A stretch of 64,000 nucleotides of DNA from assembly GCF_000317435.1 (NCBI RefSeq), contig NC_019751.1, positions 1,736,001-1,800,000 on the forward strand, in the 5' to 3' direction. Origin of the DNA: Calothrix sp. PCC 6303. Lineage in GTDB: Bacteria > Cyanobacteriota > Cyanobacteriia > Cyanobacteriales > Nostocaceae. The notes under the pieces are model-generated. The model searched no databases, was not told the origin of the DNA, and worked only from the letters and a program-made list of their open reading frames with translations. Position 1 is the stretch's first letter. Every line of letters starts with the position of its first letter. The position numbers and the translations under genes are program-made. Below are positions 37,450 to 47,201 of the stretch, piece by piece.

Positions 37450-39468
37450 ATGATGAAATGGCAGCAATTTTACTTAACTGAGCTAAACAATTTCCAGAAC
37501 TTATTGAAATCGTCTAAGTTTTGGATTTTACTAGTAGCTGCAACAATACCTTATTTTATAGTGAATAGCCAATGGAATAGGGCATTTGCATCTGAAAATT
37601 ACACCACTATTAGCCAAAGCCTCCCCACACCGAATAAACCTCCAGCGACATCAGGTAATCAAATTATCCTCAATGGACGTACCGTTACAGGTTTTTGGCG
37701 GCAGCAACCACGGAGTAAAAATCAAGTCACCACATACATAGCCGATGGCACGTTACAACAATTAGTAGGAGTGGAACTACTAGATACGAATAATCCCAGT
37801 AAACAACCAATTCGATGGTTCTCACCTACCAACAAACCTCAGATTCTCACAGCTAGACTCATAAGCAATTACCGCTATCTAGATGTAACAAACTTATCTA
37901 AAACATCAGGATGGCAAATTCAAGTTCAGGGTAATATTTTAACTATTTCGACACCGACTGCCAAAATCACCGATATTCGGGAAACTAACCTGTTGGCAAC
38001 ACCTCCCATCCAATTAGTGGGAATTGATTTGGATGTTCCTGTACCTTGGCAAATTCGTCAAGAACCACCAGTCAAAAAAGTTGTCGATGCTGATGCGGTG
38101 AATCCTCAACCGACAGCACCACCAAATCGGGAATGGACAATTATCCTCGATGGAATTGCTGATCAACGGTTAGTTGAACGCTACACACCAATTATTCCTA
38201 TACCGACACCAACTGCACCGATTCCTTTACCCAATCTCCTCAAACAATTACCAACCCCAGAACCAACACCAATTGCCCCGGCAGCAGAATCTGCCGTTAA
38301 ACAAGTCCAAGTTGTTAATAATCAGACATTGATTAGAATCAGTGTTCCCTTCGGTTATGCACCGAGAATTTCATCTGCCTCAAACAATAGTCGGTATTTA
38401 AGTGTAGAAATCCGTCCTGATGCTTTATTAGGTAAAACTATTACTTGGGCACCGGGAATCAAATGGCAGCAACAGTGGTTAAGCTTAGGAAAAGATAGTT
38501 TTCCGGTGGTGCGCTTAGAAATAAATCCCCGGTTGGGAGTCAAACTAAAACCTATAGTTAGTAATCCTGACACCTTAATTGGTACCGCTGCATTAATTCA
38601 AACAGCACCAAAATATGAAGCAGCAGGTGCAATCAACGCTGGATTCTTTAACCGTAATAATAGGTTGCCTTTGGGAGCCATCCGTAGTCAAGGAACATGG
38701 TTATCCAGTCCTATTTTGAACCGAGGTGCGATCGCGTGGAATGATTTTGGGCAGTTTTACGTAGGTCGCTTGGCTTTAGAAGAAACTTTAACTATTATAG
38801 ATAATCCAGGTTCTGGAAAAATCCCCATTTCTTTCCTCAACAGCGGCTATGTTCAAAGCAGCATTGCCCGCTACACAGCAGCTTGGGGAAAAGATTACAC
38901 CCCACTCACCGACACCGAAATTATCTTAATAGTAGAAAATAACCAAGTTACCAATCAAATACCCGTCACCTCCACCACCAAAAATCCGGTTCCAATTCCT
39001 CCTCAAGGCTCTCTGCTGGTGTTTCGGGGTAATACTACAACTAGTGCCAATTTACTCCCAATTGGCACAAAAATCAATATTCAAAGTCGTACTATTCCCG
39101 ACGAATTTAATCGTTATCCCAACATTATTGGTGCTGGACCATTACTTATTCAAAATAATCAAATAGTTCTAGATGCTAAATTAGAAAACTTTAGCAATGC
39201 CTTCATTCGAGAAAAAGCGATTCGTAGCGGCATTTGTACAGATGCTAAAGGCTTAATATCACTCGTCACAATTCACAATCGTTCAGGTGGTGCCGGACCA
39301 ACATTAGCAGAACATGCTCAATTGATGCAGCAATTGGGCTGTACCAATGCCCTCAACCTTGATGGGGGAAGTTCCACCAGCCTCTATTTAGGAGGACAAC
39401 TAATCGATCGTTCCCCTAGTACCGCAGCTAGAGTTCACAATGGTATCGGCATCTTTAGATCGAAATAA
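37450..39468 (+). CDS. Phosphodiester glycosidase (NAGPA/DUF2233) family protein
   Basis: A 672-residue envelope protein. An N-terminal hydrophobic segment (FWILLVAATIPYFIV, about residues 26-40) anchors or exports it. The middle is a Pro/Thr-rich, strand-rich region (AMIN-like texture). The C-terminal domain, from about residue 390, has AAGAINAGFFNRNNRLPLGA, NIIGAGPLLIQNN, RSGGAGPTLAEHAQLMQQLG and ALNLDGGSSTSLYLGG, the signature of the NAGPA/phosphodiester glycosidase family. It could cleave or remodel a sugar-phosphodiester in the cell wall; the substrate is unknown. Single gene, ended by a hairpin at 39504. Confidence 0.85.
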   Translation: MMKWQQFYLTELNNFQNLLKSSKFWILLVAATIPYFIVNSQWNRAFASENYTTISQSLPTPNKPPATSGNQIILNGRTVTGFWRQQPRSKNQVTTYIADGTLQQLVGVELLDTNNPSKQPIRWFSPTNKPQILTARLISNYRYLDVTNLSKTSGWQIQVQGNILTISTPTAKITDIRETNLLATPPIQLVGIDLDVPVPWQIRQEPPVKKVVDADAVNPQPTAPPNREWTIILDGIADQRLVERYTPIIPIPTPTAPIPLPNLLKQLPTPEPTPIAPAAESAVKQVQVVNNQTLIRISVPFGYAPRISSASNNSRYLSVEIRPDALLGKTITWAPGIKWQQQWLSLGKDSFPVVRLEINPRLGVKLKPIVSNPDTLIGTAALIQTAPKYEAAGAINAGFFNRNNRLPLGAIRSQGTWLSSPILNRGAIAWNDFGQFYVGRLALEETLTIIDNPGSGKIPISFLNSGYVQSSIARYTAAWGKDYTPLTDTEIILIVENNQVTNQIPVTSTTKNPVPIPPQGSLLVFRGNTTTSANLLPIGTKINIQSRTIPDEFNRYPNIIGAGPLLIQNNQIVLDAKLENFSNAFIREKAIRSGICTDAKGLISLVTIHNRSGGAGPTLAEHAQLMQQLGCTNALNLDGGSSTSLYLGGQLIDRSPSTAARVHNGIGIFRSK

Positions 39469-39503
39469 TCGAACATTTAATTTGCCCATGTTTGTTTAAA
39501 GTT

Positions 39504-39572
39504 AACAACAAGCTGCTATTTAATTTCATAAAGACTTGATATAGACACCGTAAATTTAGCAGCTGTTGTTTA
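39504..39572 (+). terminator. Hairpin after glycosidase gene
   Basis: AACAACAAGCTGCTA pairs with TAGCAGCTGTTGTT (14 bp with one bulge) around a 38-nt AT-rich loop, followed by TACACCCCCC. The large loop and weak tail make terminator function only probable. Confidence 0.4.
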
Positions 39573-39723
39573 CACCCCCCATTGTGATTTTGCTATGTTA
39601 GCCAAAGACATCTGAATTGCTGATTTTCACGGTTGCGATATTGCACCATATTTTCTCATCAATAGTATAGAAGCAAACAATAATTCTTTTTCTCTCCAAT
39701 TTCTATTTCCACAAGAGGTAACT

Positions 39724-40140
39724 ATGGCTCAAGAAACAGCACAAATCAACACTTTACCCATGCCATCATCTGCAACTACTCGTGGTGTTGCTGCCACAGA
39801 ACTACGTCCTTGGGGTTCTTTTACAATTTTGGAAGAAGGACGCGGTTACAAAATCAAACGGATTGAAGTCAAACCTGGACACCGTTTAAGTTTACAAATG
39901 CACCACCACCGCAGTGAACATTGGATTGTTGTTTCCGGAACAGCTAAAGTAGTCTGTGGAAACGATGAAATTTTGCTCAGTAATAACGAATCCACATACG
40001 TTCCTCAATGTACATCACATCGTTTAGAGAACCCCGGAGTTATCCCCTTAGTTTTGATTGAAGTCCAAAATGGCGAATATTTGGGGGAGGACGACATAGT
40101 ACGTTATCAAGATGATTATTCCCGTACTGAGAAGAAGTAG
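39724..40140 (+). CDS. Mannose-6-phosphate isomerase type II-like cupin
   Basis: A 138-residue single cupin domain. RPWGSFTILEEGRGYKIKRIEVKPGHRLSLQ is followed by HHHRSEHWIVVSGTAKV (metal-binding His residues and Glu), then YVPQCTSHRLENPG and LIEVQNGEYLGEDDIVRYQDDY, the C-terminal signature of the type II PMI cupin. In bifunctional enzymes this domain isomerises mannose 6-phosphate and fructose 6-phosphate; here it stands alone. It may feed GDP-mannose synthesis. Good ribosome site (AAGAGG) before the ATG. Confidence 0.9.
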   Translation: MAQETAQINTLPMPSSATTRGVAATELRPWGSFTILEEGRGYKIKRIEVKPGHRLSLQMHHHRSEHWIVVSGTAKVVCGNDEILLSNNESTYVPQCTSHRLENPGVIPLVLIEVQNGEYLGEDDIVRYQDDYSRTEKK

Positions 40141-40226
40141 ATATTGGCGATTAGCTGTATATTTCAAGTAAATCACAGTACAAAAAGAAAAACCTAGATA
40201 GGTTCAGGTGTAATCTCTTTGTCACC

Positions 40227-40260
40227 ACCCCATCTTAAAATTTTAAGATGGGGTTTCAAT
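40227..40260 (+). terminator. Terminator after the cupin gene
   Basis: ACCCCATCTTAAAA and TTTTAAGATGGGGT form a perfect 28-nt palindrome followed by TTCAATTT, about 85 nt after the cupin stop and 27 nt before the next start. Confidence 0.75.
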
Positions 40261-40281
40261 TTGCAATATTGCCAGAAATTT

Positions 40282-40731
40282 ATGATTACTCTTAGCCCAG
40301 TTGCCATCAACGAAATTAAACGATTACAATCAAAGCAGCAACAGCCAAACACAGTGGTTAATTTGGCGGTTAGATCTGGTGGGTGTTCCGGTTTATTTTA
40401 CGATTTATCATTTTTAGCAGTTGACCACCAAGGGAATATTATCTTAGAAGATTCACCACTGGCAGAAAACCATCAACATGGTGCTACCTCGCAAGAATCA
40501 TTACGTGATGTTATCGAAGCAAACCGCCCAAAGCACGTTCACACTAAAATTGATATATTTGCCGCCAATGGCATCAAGATAATTTCCGACCCTGAGACCT
40601 GTAAATATATTCACGATCTCACAATAGATTATTCAGAAGATCTAATGGGTGGAGGTTTTCGCTTCAATAATCCCCAAGCTACAGCTACCTGTGGATGTGG
40701 AAACTCTTTCTCCATCAGTGAACTTTCGTGA
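40282..40731 (+). CDS. HesB/IscA-like Fe-S assembly protein with internal insertion
   Basis: From ATG 40282 the product is 149 residues. The family landmarks are MITLSPVAINEIKRLQSK, AVRSGGCSGLFYDL (Cys35), IHDLTIDYSEDLMGGGFRF and NPQATATCGCGNSF (Cys137 and Cys139), so all three conserved cysteines are present. Usual A-type carriers have 105-120 residues. The extra 30-35 residues lie at about 55-90 (PLAENHQHGATSQESLRDVI, then a His/Lys-rich stretch), between two strands of the core. An Fe-S carrier role is likely; the insertion may be a loop or degenerate repeat. The longer frame from 40219 runs through the terminator and is rejected. Confidence 0.85.
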   Translation: MITLSPVAINEIKRLQSKQQQPNTVVNLAVRSGGCSGLFYDLSFLAVDHQGNIILEDSPLAENHQHGATSQESLRDVIEANRPKHVHTKIDIFAANGIKIISDPETCKYIHDLTIDYSEDLMGGGFRFNNPQATATCGCGNSFSISELS

Positions 40732-40898
40732 CTAAACCTCGTCTATCTTGAAAACTGTAGTTTTCTACAAAGACCAAGACTTAATTCACAACCCTATTGG
40801 CTACTACAAAATTATTTATTTGCAAAACACGATCAAAAAAGATATAATCAGGATTTGTTAAAAGTTAGACCATTACACAGCTTCACGCGCTGTAACTC

Positions 40899-41279
40899 AT
40901 GCCAACTATACAGCAGCTCATCAGAAACGAACGCGAAAAAGCGCGTCAGAAAACCAAGTCCCCAGCCCTCAAACAGTGCCCGCAACGTCGGGGCGTTTGT
41001 ACCAGGGTGTACACAACCACACCCAAAAAACCGAACTCTGCACTTCGCAAAGTTGCTCGGGTGCGTCTGACTTCCGGATTTGAAGTTACAGCTTACATTC
41101 CCGGAATTGGTCACAACCTCCAAGAACATTCAGTTGTTATGATCCGTGGCGGTCGGGTGAAAGACTTACCGGGTGTAAGATACCACATCATTCGTGGGAC
41201 TCTGGACACTGCTGGAGTCAAAGACCGTAAGCAAGGTCGTTCCAAGTATGGAACTAAGCGTCCGAAAGCTGCTTCCTAA
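40899..41279 (+). CDS. rpsL: 30S ribosomal protein S12
   Basis: The 126-residue protein starts [19 protein letters not shown] and contains [20 protein letters not shown], the decoding-site loop, and [19 protein letters not shown]. It forms part of the 30S decoding centre. It is the first gene of the str operon (rpsL-rpsG-fusA-tuf-rpsJ). Lys in TPKKPNSA is the wild-type streptomycin-sensitive residue. Confidence 0.98.
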   Translation: MPTIQQLIRNEREKARQKTKSPALKQCPQRRGVCTRVYTTTPKKPNSALRKVARVRLTSGFEVTAYIPGIGHNLQEHSVVMIRGGRVKDLPGVRYHIIRGTLDTAGVKDRKQGRSKYGTKRPKAAS

Positions 41280-41827
41280 CTAATTTGGACATTAGGCAGT
41301 TAACTACCTAACAAATCGATTCATCGCATTTTTTAGGCTAGACTCAACCAGTCAAGAACAATAAGCATGATATTCTGGGCGGCAAAGTCCAAGCTTGACT
41401 TTCTACTCAGATCTCTTGCTTCCTACTTCTAAAATCCAAGTTAGCCTCACCAACAAGCGCAGTCAAATCACTTGCTGGTCTAATTGCTCGGATCGCGTTA
41501 AATTAGTAGAGCTTCGTTTATAGCTTGCCCAAGCGCGAGTGTAGAAAATTTTGAGATGCTGTGGGTGTCAGCCACACTCTGATTGGGCATTAAAGTATAT
41601 AATTAATGTCGCCTTGCATATCTGGTTGAGATCGCAAGTATTTTCTAAGTCAGCATCGCTGCAAATGTAGTCAGAGAGACCTCGCCGTGCAACGACGGGC
41701 TTTCCTCTGACTTCGTGAAAAGCAAAACTCTGGGAAAAAATGTAACGTAACGGTGTTCAACCCAGTTACAACTTTCCAAAACGCTCAAACGTCATTTTAT
41801 TGCCAAAGCCGAATTTAAGGGTTAAGT
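41280..41827. other. Unusually long rpsL-rpsG spacer
   Basis: This 548-nt spacer lies within the str operon. It carries a palindromic repeat at 41670-41711, a possible promoter-like TATAAT near 41597-41602 (in AAGTATATAATTAATG), and several short imperfect inverted repeats such as GGGTGTC-AGCC-ACAC near 41563. No reading frame is credible. It may hold an internal promoter for rpsG-fusA-tuf or a leader RNA. Confidence 0.45.
41670..41711. repeat. Palindromic repeat (GTCAGAG...CTCTGAC), long form
   Basis: Outer arms GTCAGAG and CTCTGAC pair perfectly. An inner hairpin CTCGCCGT-GCA-ACGACGGG pairs with one mismatch. TTCGTGAAA follows. The same architecture occurs, within a coding sequence, at 53693-53734, and a short form occurs at 37130-37150. 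Confidence 0.65.
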
Positions 41828-42298
41828 ATGTCTCGTCGTGGTGTTATTCAAAGGCGTCAAGTCCCGCCTGACTCAGTTTACAACAGTCGTCTGGTAAGCA
41901 TGACCATACGTCGCATTATGCGTCATGGCAAAAAGTCGCTGGCTGCACGCATTGTTTATGATGCGATGAAAACAATCGAAGAACGCACTGGTAGCGATCC
42001 CCTCGAAACCTTTGAAAGAGCAGTGCGGAACGCAACCCCACTAGTTGAAGTCAAAGCCAGACGTGTGGGTGGTGCAACCTATCAAGTACCAATGGAAGTG
42101 CGTACAGAACGTGGCACAACATTGGCGCTACGCTGGTTAGTGCAGTATTCTCGTTCTCGTCCTGGTCGGACAATGGCAGCTAGACTTGCAAACGAGTTAA
42201 TGGATGCTGCAAACGAAACCGGAAGTGCCATCAAAAAGCGTGAGGAGACTCACCGGATGGCAGAAGCGAACAAGGCTTTTGCACATTATCGATACTAA
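41828..42298 (+). CDS. rpsG: 30S ribosomal protein S7
   Basis: A 156-residue protein starting [20 protein letters not shown], with [39 protein letters not shown] and the C-terminal [18 protein letters not shown]. It binds 16S rRNA and nucleates assembly of the 30S head. Second gene of the str operon, separated from rpsL by an unusually long spacer and from fusA by 167 nt. Confidence 0.98.
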   Translation: MSRRGVIQRRQVPPDSVYNSRLVSMTIRRIMRHGKKSLAARIVYDAMKTIEERTGSDPLETFERAVRNATPLVEVKARRVGGATYQVPMEVRTERGTTLALRWLVQYSRSRPGRTMAARLANELMDAANETGSAIKKREETHRMAEANKAFAHYRY

Positions 42299-42465
42299 TA
42301 CAAGCGGAATATCTGATCGCCTCATGTTTGAAAATCAATATATCGCCACCGCAAAGTCGTGGTATGTAGGTGTTTAAAAAGGTTGGCGGTTTTCCGTAAA
42401 AGTATAGAATCTTAACAAAGTGTAATATAAAAGATATCATGAGGCGAAAGCTATAGGAGGCAGCT

Positions 42466-44544
42466 GTGGCACGTACAACTCCGTTAGAGAGGGTACGCAA
42501 CATTGGTATTGCGGCGCATATAGATGCGGGCAAAACAACAACAACAGAAAGAATTTTATTTTATTCTGGGGTTGTTCACAAAATTGGTGAGGTTCATGAA
42601 GGAACCGCCGTTACCGACTGGATGGAACAAGAGCGGGAACGGGGAATCACCATTACAGCGGCTGCGATTAGCACTAGCTGGAAAGATCATCAAATAAACA
42701 TTATTGATACTCCTGGTCACGTAGACTTCACAATTGAAGTCGAACGTTCCATGCGTGTACTAGATGGTGTGATCACCGTCTTGTGTTCTGTAGGTGGTGT
42801 ACAACCACAAACAGAAACAGTGTGGCGGCAAGCAGACCGTTATAAAGTTCCTCGTTTCATCTTTGTGAACAAGATGGATAGAACTGGGGCTAGCTTTTAT
42901 AAGGTGTATGAGCAAGTACGCGATCGCTTACGCGCAAATGCCGTTCCCATTCAACTACCCATCGGTGCCGAAACTGAATTTTTAGGATTAGTAGATTTAG
43001 TTAAAATGCGTGCGTATATATATACGAACGACAAAGGCACTGATATCCAAGAGCAAGATATCCCCGCAGATATGGAGGAGTTGTCTCAGGAGTATCGCCG
43101 CAAGCTTATTGAAGCTGTAGCCGAAACTGACGACAACTTGATGAACAAGTATTTTGAGGGTGAAGAGTTAACCGAAGAAGAGATTCGCACAGCTCTACGT
43201 AAAGGAACAATTTCCGGTGGAATTGTCCCCATGATTTGTGGTTCTGCCTTCAAAAACAAAGGTGTCCAATTACTACTAGATGCAGTAGTGGATTATCTGC
43301 CCTCACCTGCTGAAGTACCTCCAATTCAAGGTACCCTCCTCAACGGCGATCCAGTTGAACGCCACGCTGATGACACTGAGCCACTATCAGCACTCGCCTT
43401 CAAAATCATGGCAGACCCCTATGGTCGTCTGACATTCGTCCGGGTTTATTCCGGCATCCTGAAAAAAGGTAGCTATATTCTTAATGCCACCAAAGGGAAA
43501 AAAGAAAGAATTTCCCGTTTGGTTGTCTTGAAAGCAGACGATCGCCAAGACGTAGATGAACTACGGGCAGGTGATTTAGGTGCAGCGTTAGGTTTAAAAG
43601 ATACTCTAACAGGTGACACGATTACTGATGAAGGCTCACCAGTAATTCTGGAATCTCTATTTATTCCAGAGCCAGTTATTTCGGTTGCGGTGGAACCAAA
43701 AACCAAAAATGACATGGATAAGCTGTCTAAAGCTTTACAATCTCTTTCCGAAGAAGATCCAACTTTCCGCGTCAGAGTCGATCAAGAAACAAACCAAACC
43801 GTAATTGCCGGGATGGGAGAATTACACTTAGAAATTCTAGTAGATCGGATGCTACGGGAATTTAAAGTTGAAGCTAACGTTGGCGCACCCCAAGTAGCCT
43901 ATCGGGAAACCATTCGTAAAGCCGTCAACAAAGTTGAAGGTAAGTTCATCCGTCAAAGTGGTGGTAAGGGACAATACGGTCACGTTGTCATCAACCTAGA
44001 ACCGGGTGAAGCCGGAACAGGTTTTGAATTCGTCTCCAAAATTGTCGGTGGTTCCGTACCTAAAGAGTACGTTGGTCCCGCTGAAGCTGGAATGAAAGAA
44101 AGCTGTGAATCAGGAGTTCTGGCAGGATATCCTTTAATTGATGTCAAAGCGACATTAATTGATGGTTCTTACCACGATGTCGATTCATCGGAAATGGCAT
44201 TCAAAATTGCTGGTTCTATGGCAATGAAAGAAGCCGTACTAAAAGCTTCACCTGTGTTATTAGAGCCGATGATGAAAGTCGAGGTAGAAGTTCCCGAAGA
44301 CTACCTTGGTGATGTCATGGGTGATTTGAACTCCCGTCGTGGACAAATCGAAGGGATGGGATCTGAACAAGGTCTTGCTAAAGTCACGGCAAAAGTTCCA
44401 TTGGCAGAAATGTTTGGCTATGCCACTGACATTCGGTCAAAAACCCAAGGTCGGGGTATCTTCTCAATGGAATTTAGTAGCTATGAAGAAGTACCTCGCA
44501 ACGTTGCCGAGGCAATCATAGCGAAAAGCAAAGGGAACGCATAA
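42466..44544 (+). CDS. fusA: Translation elongation factor G
   Basis: The 692-residue protein begins at GTG 42466 with the ribosome site GGAGG upstream. GTPase motifs: G1 [12 protein letters not shown], switch [15 protein letters not shown]3 [11 protein letters not shown]4 FVNKMDR, G5 CGSAFKNKG. Domain IV has [16 protein letters not shown] and domain V ends with [15 protein letters not shown]. It translocates tRNA and mRNA on the ribosome. The tuf gene follows 22 nt later. Confidence 0.98.
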   Translation: MARTTPLERVRNIGIAAHIDAGKTTTTERILFYSGVVHKIGEVHEGTAVTDWMEQERERGITITAAAISTSWKDHQINIIDTPGHVDFTIEVERSMRVLDGVITVLCSVGGVQPQTETVWRQADRYKVPRFIFVNKMDRTGASFYKVYEQVRDRLRANAVPIQLPIGAETEFLGLVDLVKMRAYIYTNDKGTDIQEQDIPADMEELSQEYRRKLIEAVAETDDNLMNKYFEGEELTEEEIRTALRKGTISGGIVPMICGSAFKNKGVQLLLDAVVDYLPSPAEVPPIQGTLLNGDPVERHADDTEPLSALAFKIMADPYGRLTFVRVYSGILKKGSYILNATKGKKERISRLVVLKADDRQDVDELRAGDLGAALGLKDTLTGDTITDEGSPVILESLFIPEPVISVAVEPKTKNDMDKLSKALQSLSEEDPTFRVRVDQETNQTVIAGMGELHLEILVDRMLREFKVEANVGAPQVAYRETIRKAVNKVEGKFIRQSGGKGQYGHVVINLEPGEAGTGFEFVSKIVGGSVPKEYVGPAEAGMKESCESGVLAGYPLIDVKATLIDGSYHDVDSSEMAFKIAGSMAMKEAVLKASPVLLEPMMKVEVEVPEDYLGDVMGDLNSRRGQIEGMGSEQGLAKVTAKVPLAEMFGYATDIRSKTQGRGIFSMEFSSYEEVPRNVAEAIIAKSKGNA

Positions 44545-44566
44545 CTAAAAAAGGAAACAACTATTC

Positions 44567-45796
44567 ATGGCACGCTCGAAGTTTGAACGGAATAAACCCC
44601 ACGTTAACATTGGTACCATCGGTCACGTTGACCATGGTAAAACCACTTTAACAGCAGCAATCACTATGACCTTAGCGGCATCAGGAAAATCTGTTGCTAA
44701 GGCATACGACCAAATCGATGCTGCTCCCGAAGAAAAAGCACGCGGTATTACAATTAACACCGCTCACGTAGAATACGAAACTGACAACCGTCACTACGCT
44801 CACGTAGATTGTCCTGGACACGCTGACTATGTGAAGAACATGATCACTGGTGCAGCACAAATGGACGGCGGCATCTTGGTTTGTTCCGCAGCAGACGGTC
44901 CTATGCCCCAAACCCGCGAACATATTCTGTTGGCAAAGCAGGTGGGTGTACCTAGCTTGGTGGTTTTCTTGAACAAAGAAGACATGGTGGATGATGCGGA
45001 ACTACTAGAATTAGTTGAGTTAGAAGTACGCGAACTTCTTTCCAGCTACGATTTCCCCGGCGATGATATCCCCATCATCACAGGCTCTGGTTTGAAAGCA
45101 TTGGAAAAAATGGCTTCTGCGCCTAAAACCCAACGGGGTGAAGACACTTGGGTAGACAAAATCTACGCCTTGATGGACGCTGTAGACTCCTACATTCCTA
45201 CCCCTGAGCGGGAAGTTGACAAACCTTTCTTGATGGCGGTAGAAGACGTATTCTCGATTACAGGTCGGGGTACAGTTGCTACCGGACGGATTGAACGTGG
45301 GAAAGTTAAAGTTGGTGACAACGTAGAGTTGGTTGGTTTGCGTAACACCCGCGCTACCACCGTAACTGGAATCGAGATGTTTAAGAAGAGTCTCGAAGAA
45401 GGTATGGCTGGTGACAACGCTGGTTTGTTGCTACGTGGTATCCAAAAAACTGACATTGAGCGCGGAATGGTATTGGCAAAGCCAGGTTCCATCACCCCTC
45501 ACACCGAATTTGAAGGTGAAGTATATGTTTTGACCGAAAAAGAAGGTGGTCGTAAGACTCCTTTCTTTGCTGGTTATCGTCCCCAGTTCTACGTGCGGAC
45601 AACTGATGTAACTGGAACAATTGATGCTTTTACCTCTGATGATGGTAGTGCAGCAGAAATGGTAATGCCAGGCGATCGCATTAAAATGACAGTGAAGCTA
45701 ATCAACCCAGTAGCGATTGAGCAAGGTATGCGCTTTGCGATTCGTGAAGGTGGTCGTACCATCGGTGCTGGTGTCGTTTCTAAAATTATCAAGTAG
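44567..45796 (+). CDS. tuf: Translation elongation factor Tu
   Basis: A 409-residue EF-Tu. [20 protein letters not shown] is G1, [13 protein letters not shown] switch [18 protein letters not shown]3 and [11 protein letters not shown]4. Domains 2 and 3 follow ([52 protein letters not shown]). The length matches cyanobacterial EF-Tu, which has a short insertion in the GTPase domain relative to E. coli. A terminator follows. Confidence 0.98.
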   Translation: MARSKFERNKPHVNIGTIGHVDHGKTTLTAAITMTLAASGKSVAKAYDQIDAAPEEKARGITINTAHVEYETDNRHYAHVDCPGHADYVKNMITGAAQMDGGILVCSAADGPMPQTREHILLAKQVGVPSLVVFLNKEDMVDDAELLELVELEVRELLSSYDFPGDDIPIITGSGLKALEKMASAPKTQRGEDTWVDKIYALMDAVDSYIPTPEREVDKPFLMAVEDVFSITGRGTVATGRIERGKVKVGDNVELVGLRNTRATTVTGIEMFKKSLEEGMAGDNAGLLLRGIQKTDIERGMVLAKPGSITPHTEFEGEVYVLTEKEGGRKTPFFAGYRPQFYVRTTDVTGTIDAFTSDDGSAAEMVMPGDRIKMTVKLINPVAIEQGMRFAIREGGRTIGAGVVSKIIK

Positions 45797-45825
45797 AAAC
45801 TGTACATTTTTTAATTGAAGAAAGT

Positions 45826-45868
45826 AGCAGAGATGATATAATTCATCGTCTCTGCTCTTTTATGTCTC
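45826..45868 (+). terminator. Terminator after tuf
   Basis: AGCAGAGATGAT pairs with ATCGTCTCTGCT (12 bp including one G-T), followed by CTTTTATG. It lies between tuf and rpsJ, so rpsJ may depend on readthrough or its own promoter. Confidence 0.7.
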
Positions 45869-45955
45869 CCCAAAAGAATTTAGATTCTAGATTTTGGGTT
45901 AACTCTAAAATCTAATATCTAAAATCCAAAATCACTAGAACCAGGAAAATTTGAA

Positions 45956-46273
45956 ATGGCAACGCTACAGCAGCAAAAAATTAGAATCCGTTTACAAGCT
46001 TTTGACCGACGTTTGCTAGATACATCTTGTGAAAAGATTGTGGAAACTGCCAACAGAACAAACGCTACAGCTATAGGTCCGATTCCTTTACCTACTAAAC
46101 GCCGCATTTATTGTGTGTTGCGATCGCCTCACGTCGATAAAGACTCCCGCGAACATTTTGAAACCCGTACTCACCGACGCATCATTGATATTTATCAACC
46201 ATCTTCTAAAACGATTGATGCTTTGATGAAATTGGATTTACCATCCGGTGTAGATATTGAAGTGAAGTTGTAA
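45956..46273 (+). CDS. rpsJ: 30S ribosomal protein S10
   Basis: The 105-residue protein has [63 protein letters not shown] and [21 protein letters not shown], diagnostic of S10. It is part of the 30S head and also serves in transcription antitermination with NusB. In cyanobacteria rpsJ follows tuf, as here. Confidence 0.98.
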   Translation: MATLQQQKIRIRLQAFDRRLLDTSCEKIVETANRTNATAIGPIPLPTKRRIYCVLRSPHVDKDSREHFETRTHRRIIDIYQPSSKTIDALMKLDLPSGVDIEVKL

Positions 46274-46342
46274 GAAATGATAACTTGTTGAGTAGAAACG
46301 TAAGACTACCAACTTTACATAATTATTGTAATAATTAATACT

Positions 46343-46378
46343 AGCCCTGAGATATATTTCTTCAGGGCTTTCTATTTG
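46343..46378 (+). terminator. Terminator after rpsJ
   Basis: AGCCCTGA pairs with TCAGGGCT around an 11-nt AT-rich loop, followed by TTCTATTTG. It lies 70 nt after the rpsJ stop. Confidence 0.7.
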
Positions 46379-46458
46379 CTGTAAAACAAAATGATAGAAT
46401 ATTACTAAGTCAACATAAAGTCATAACTTTTAAAGATTAAACTTATACCAAGGCAAAA

Positions 46459-47109
46459 ATGGCATCCTCTCCTCAAATTGCTGTTCGTGAACTACCTCTA
46501 TTTCCATTACCGGATTTAGTTTTGTTTCCAACTCGCCCACAAGCACTACATGTCTTTGAATTTCGCTACCGAATCATGATGAACACGATTTTGGAAAGCG
46601 ATCGCAGGTTTGGTATTTTAATGATTGATCCAAACACAGGAACAGTGGCAAACGTTGGTTGTTGTGCAGAAATCATTCATTATCAACGCTTGCCTGATGA
46701 CAGGATGAAAATGTTAACCTTGGGGCAGCAGCGTTTTCGAGTGCTAGAATATGTCCGGGAAAAGCCTTACAGAGTTGGTTTGGTTGAATGGATCGAAGAT
46801 GAAACACCAACCGATGATTTACGTCCCTTAGCTTCAGAAGTTGAACAACTTCTACGGGATGTCGTCCGCTTATCTGGAAAGCTAACTGAGCAAAATATAG
46901 AATTACCTGAAGATCTACCAGATTTACCGACTGAACTATCTTATTGGGTAGCTAGTAATTTACATGGTGTTGCACCAGAACAACAAGCATTATTAGAATT
47001 ACAGGATACTGCTGCTCGTTTAGAGCGGGAAGCAGAAATTTTGACCTCAACTCGTAATCATTTAGCTGCTCGCACAGTATTGAAAGATACTTTTAATCAA
47101 AAGCTGTAA
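46459..47109 (+). CDS. LON peptidase substrate-binding (LON-N) domain protein
   Basis: A 216-residue stand-alone LON-N (PUA-like) domain. Landmarks are VRELPLFPLPDLVLFPTRPQ, LHVFEFRYRIMMNTILE, FGILMIDPNTGTVANVGC and LTLGQQRFRVLEY. It has no protease or AAA+ part. The C-terminal half is helical. Its role is unknown; a cyanobacterial str operon is commonly followed by this gene. Confidence 0.9.
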   Translation: MASSPQIAVRELPLFPLPDLVLFPTRPQALHVFEFRYRIMMNTILESDRRFGILMIDPNTGTVANVGCCAEIIHYQRLPDDRMKMLTLGQQRFRVLEYVREKPYRVGLVEWIEDETPTDDLRPLASEVEQLLRDVVRLSGKLTEQNIELPEDLPDLPTELSYWVASNLHGVAPEQQALLELQDTAARLEREAEILTSTRNHLAARTVLKDTFNQKL

Positions 47110-47201
47110 TTCAGGAATATATTCAAATTGCCCCTACTCCCCCTTCGGTGTGTTGAGATGTTGTGTACTTGCAAAATTTTTTAGCCGAAGGATCGGGTAG
47201 T

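Noticed and set aside
40219-40281. Upstream extension of the IscA-like gene
   Set aside because: It would read through a perfect 28-nt terminator palindrome, and the family N-terminus begins at 40282.
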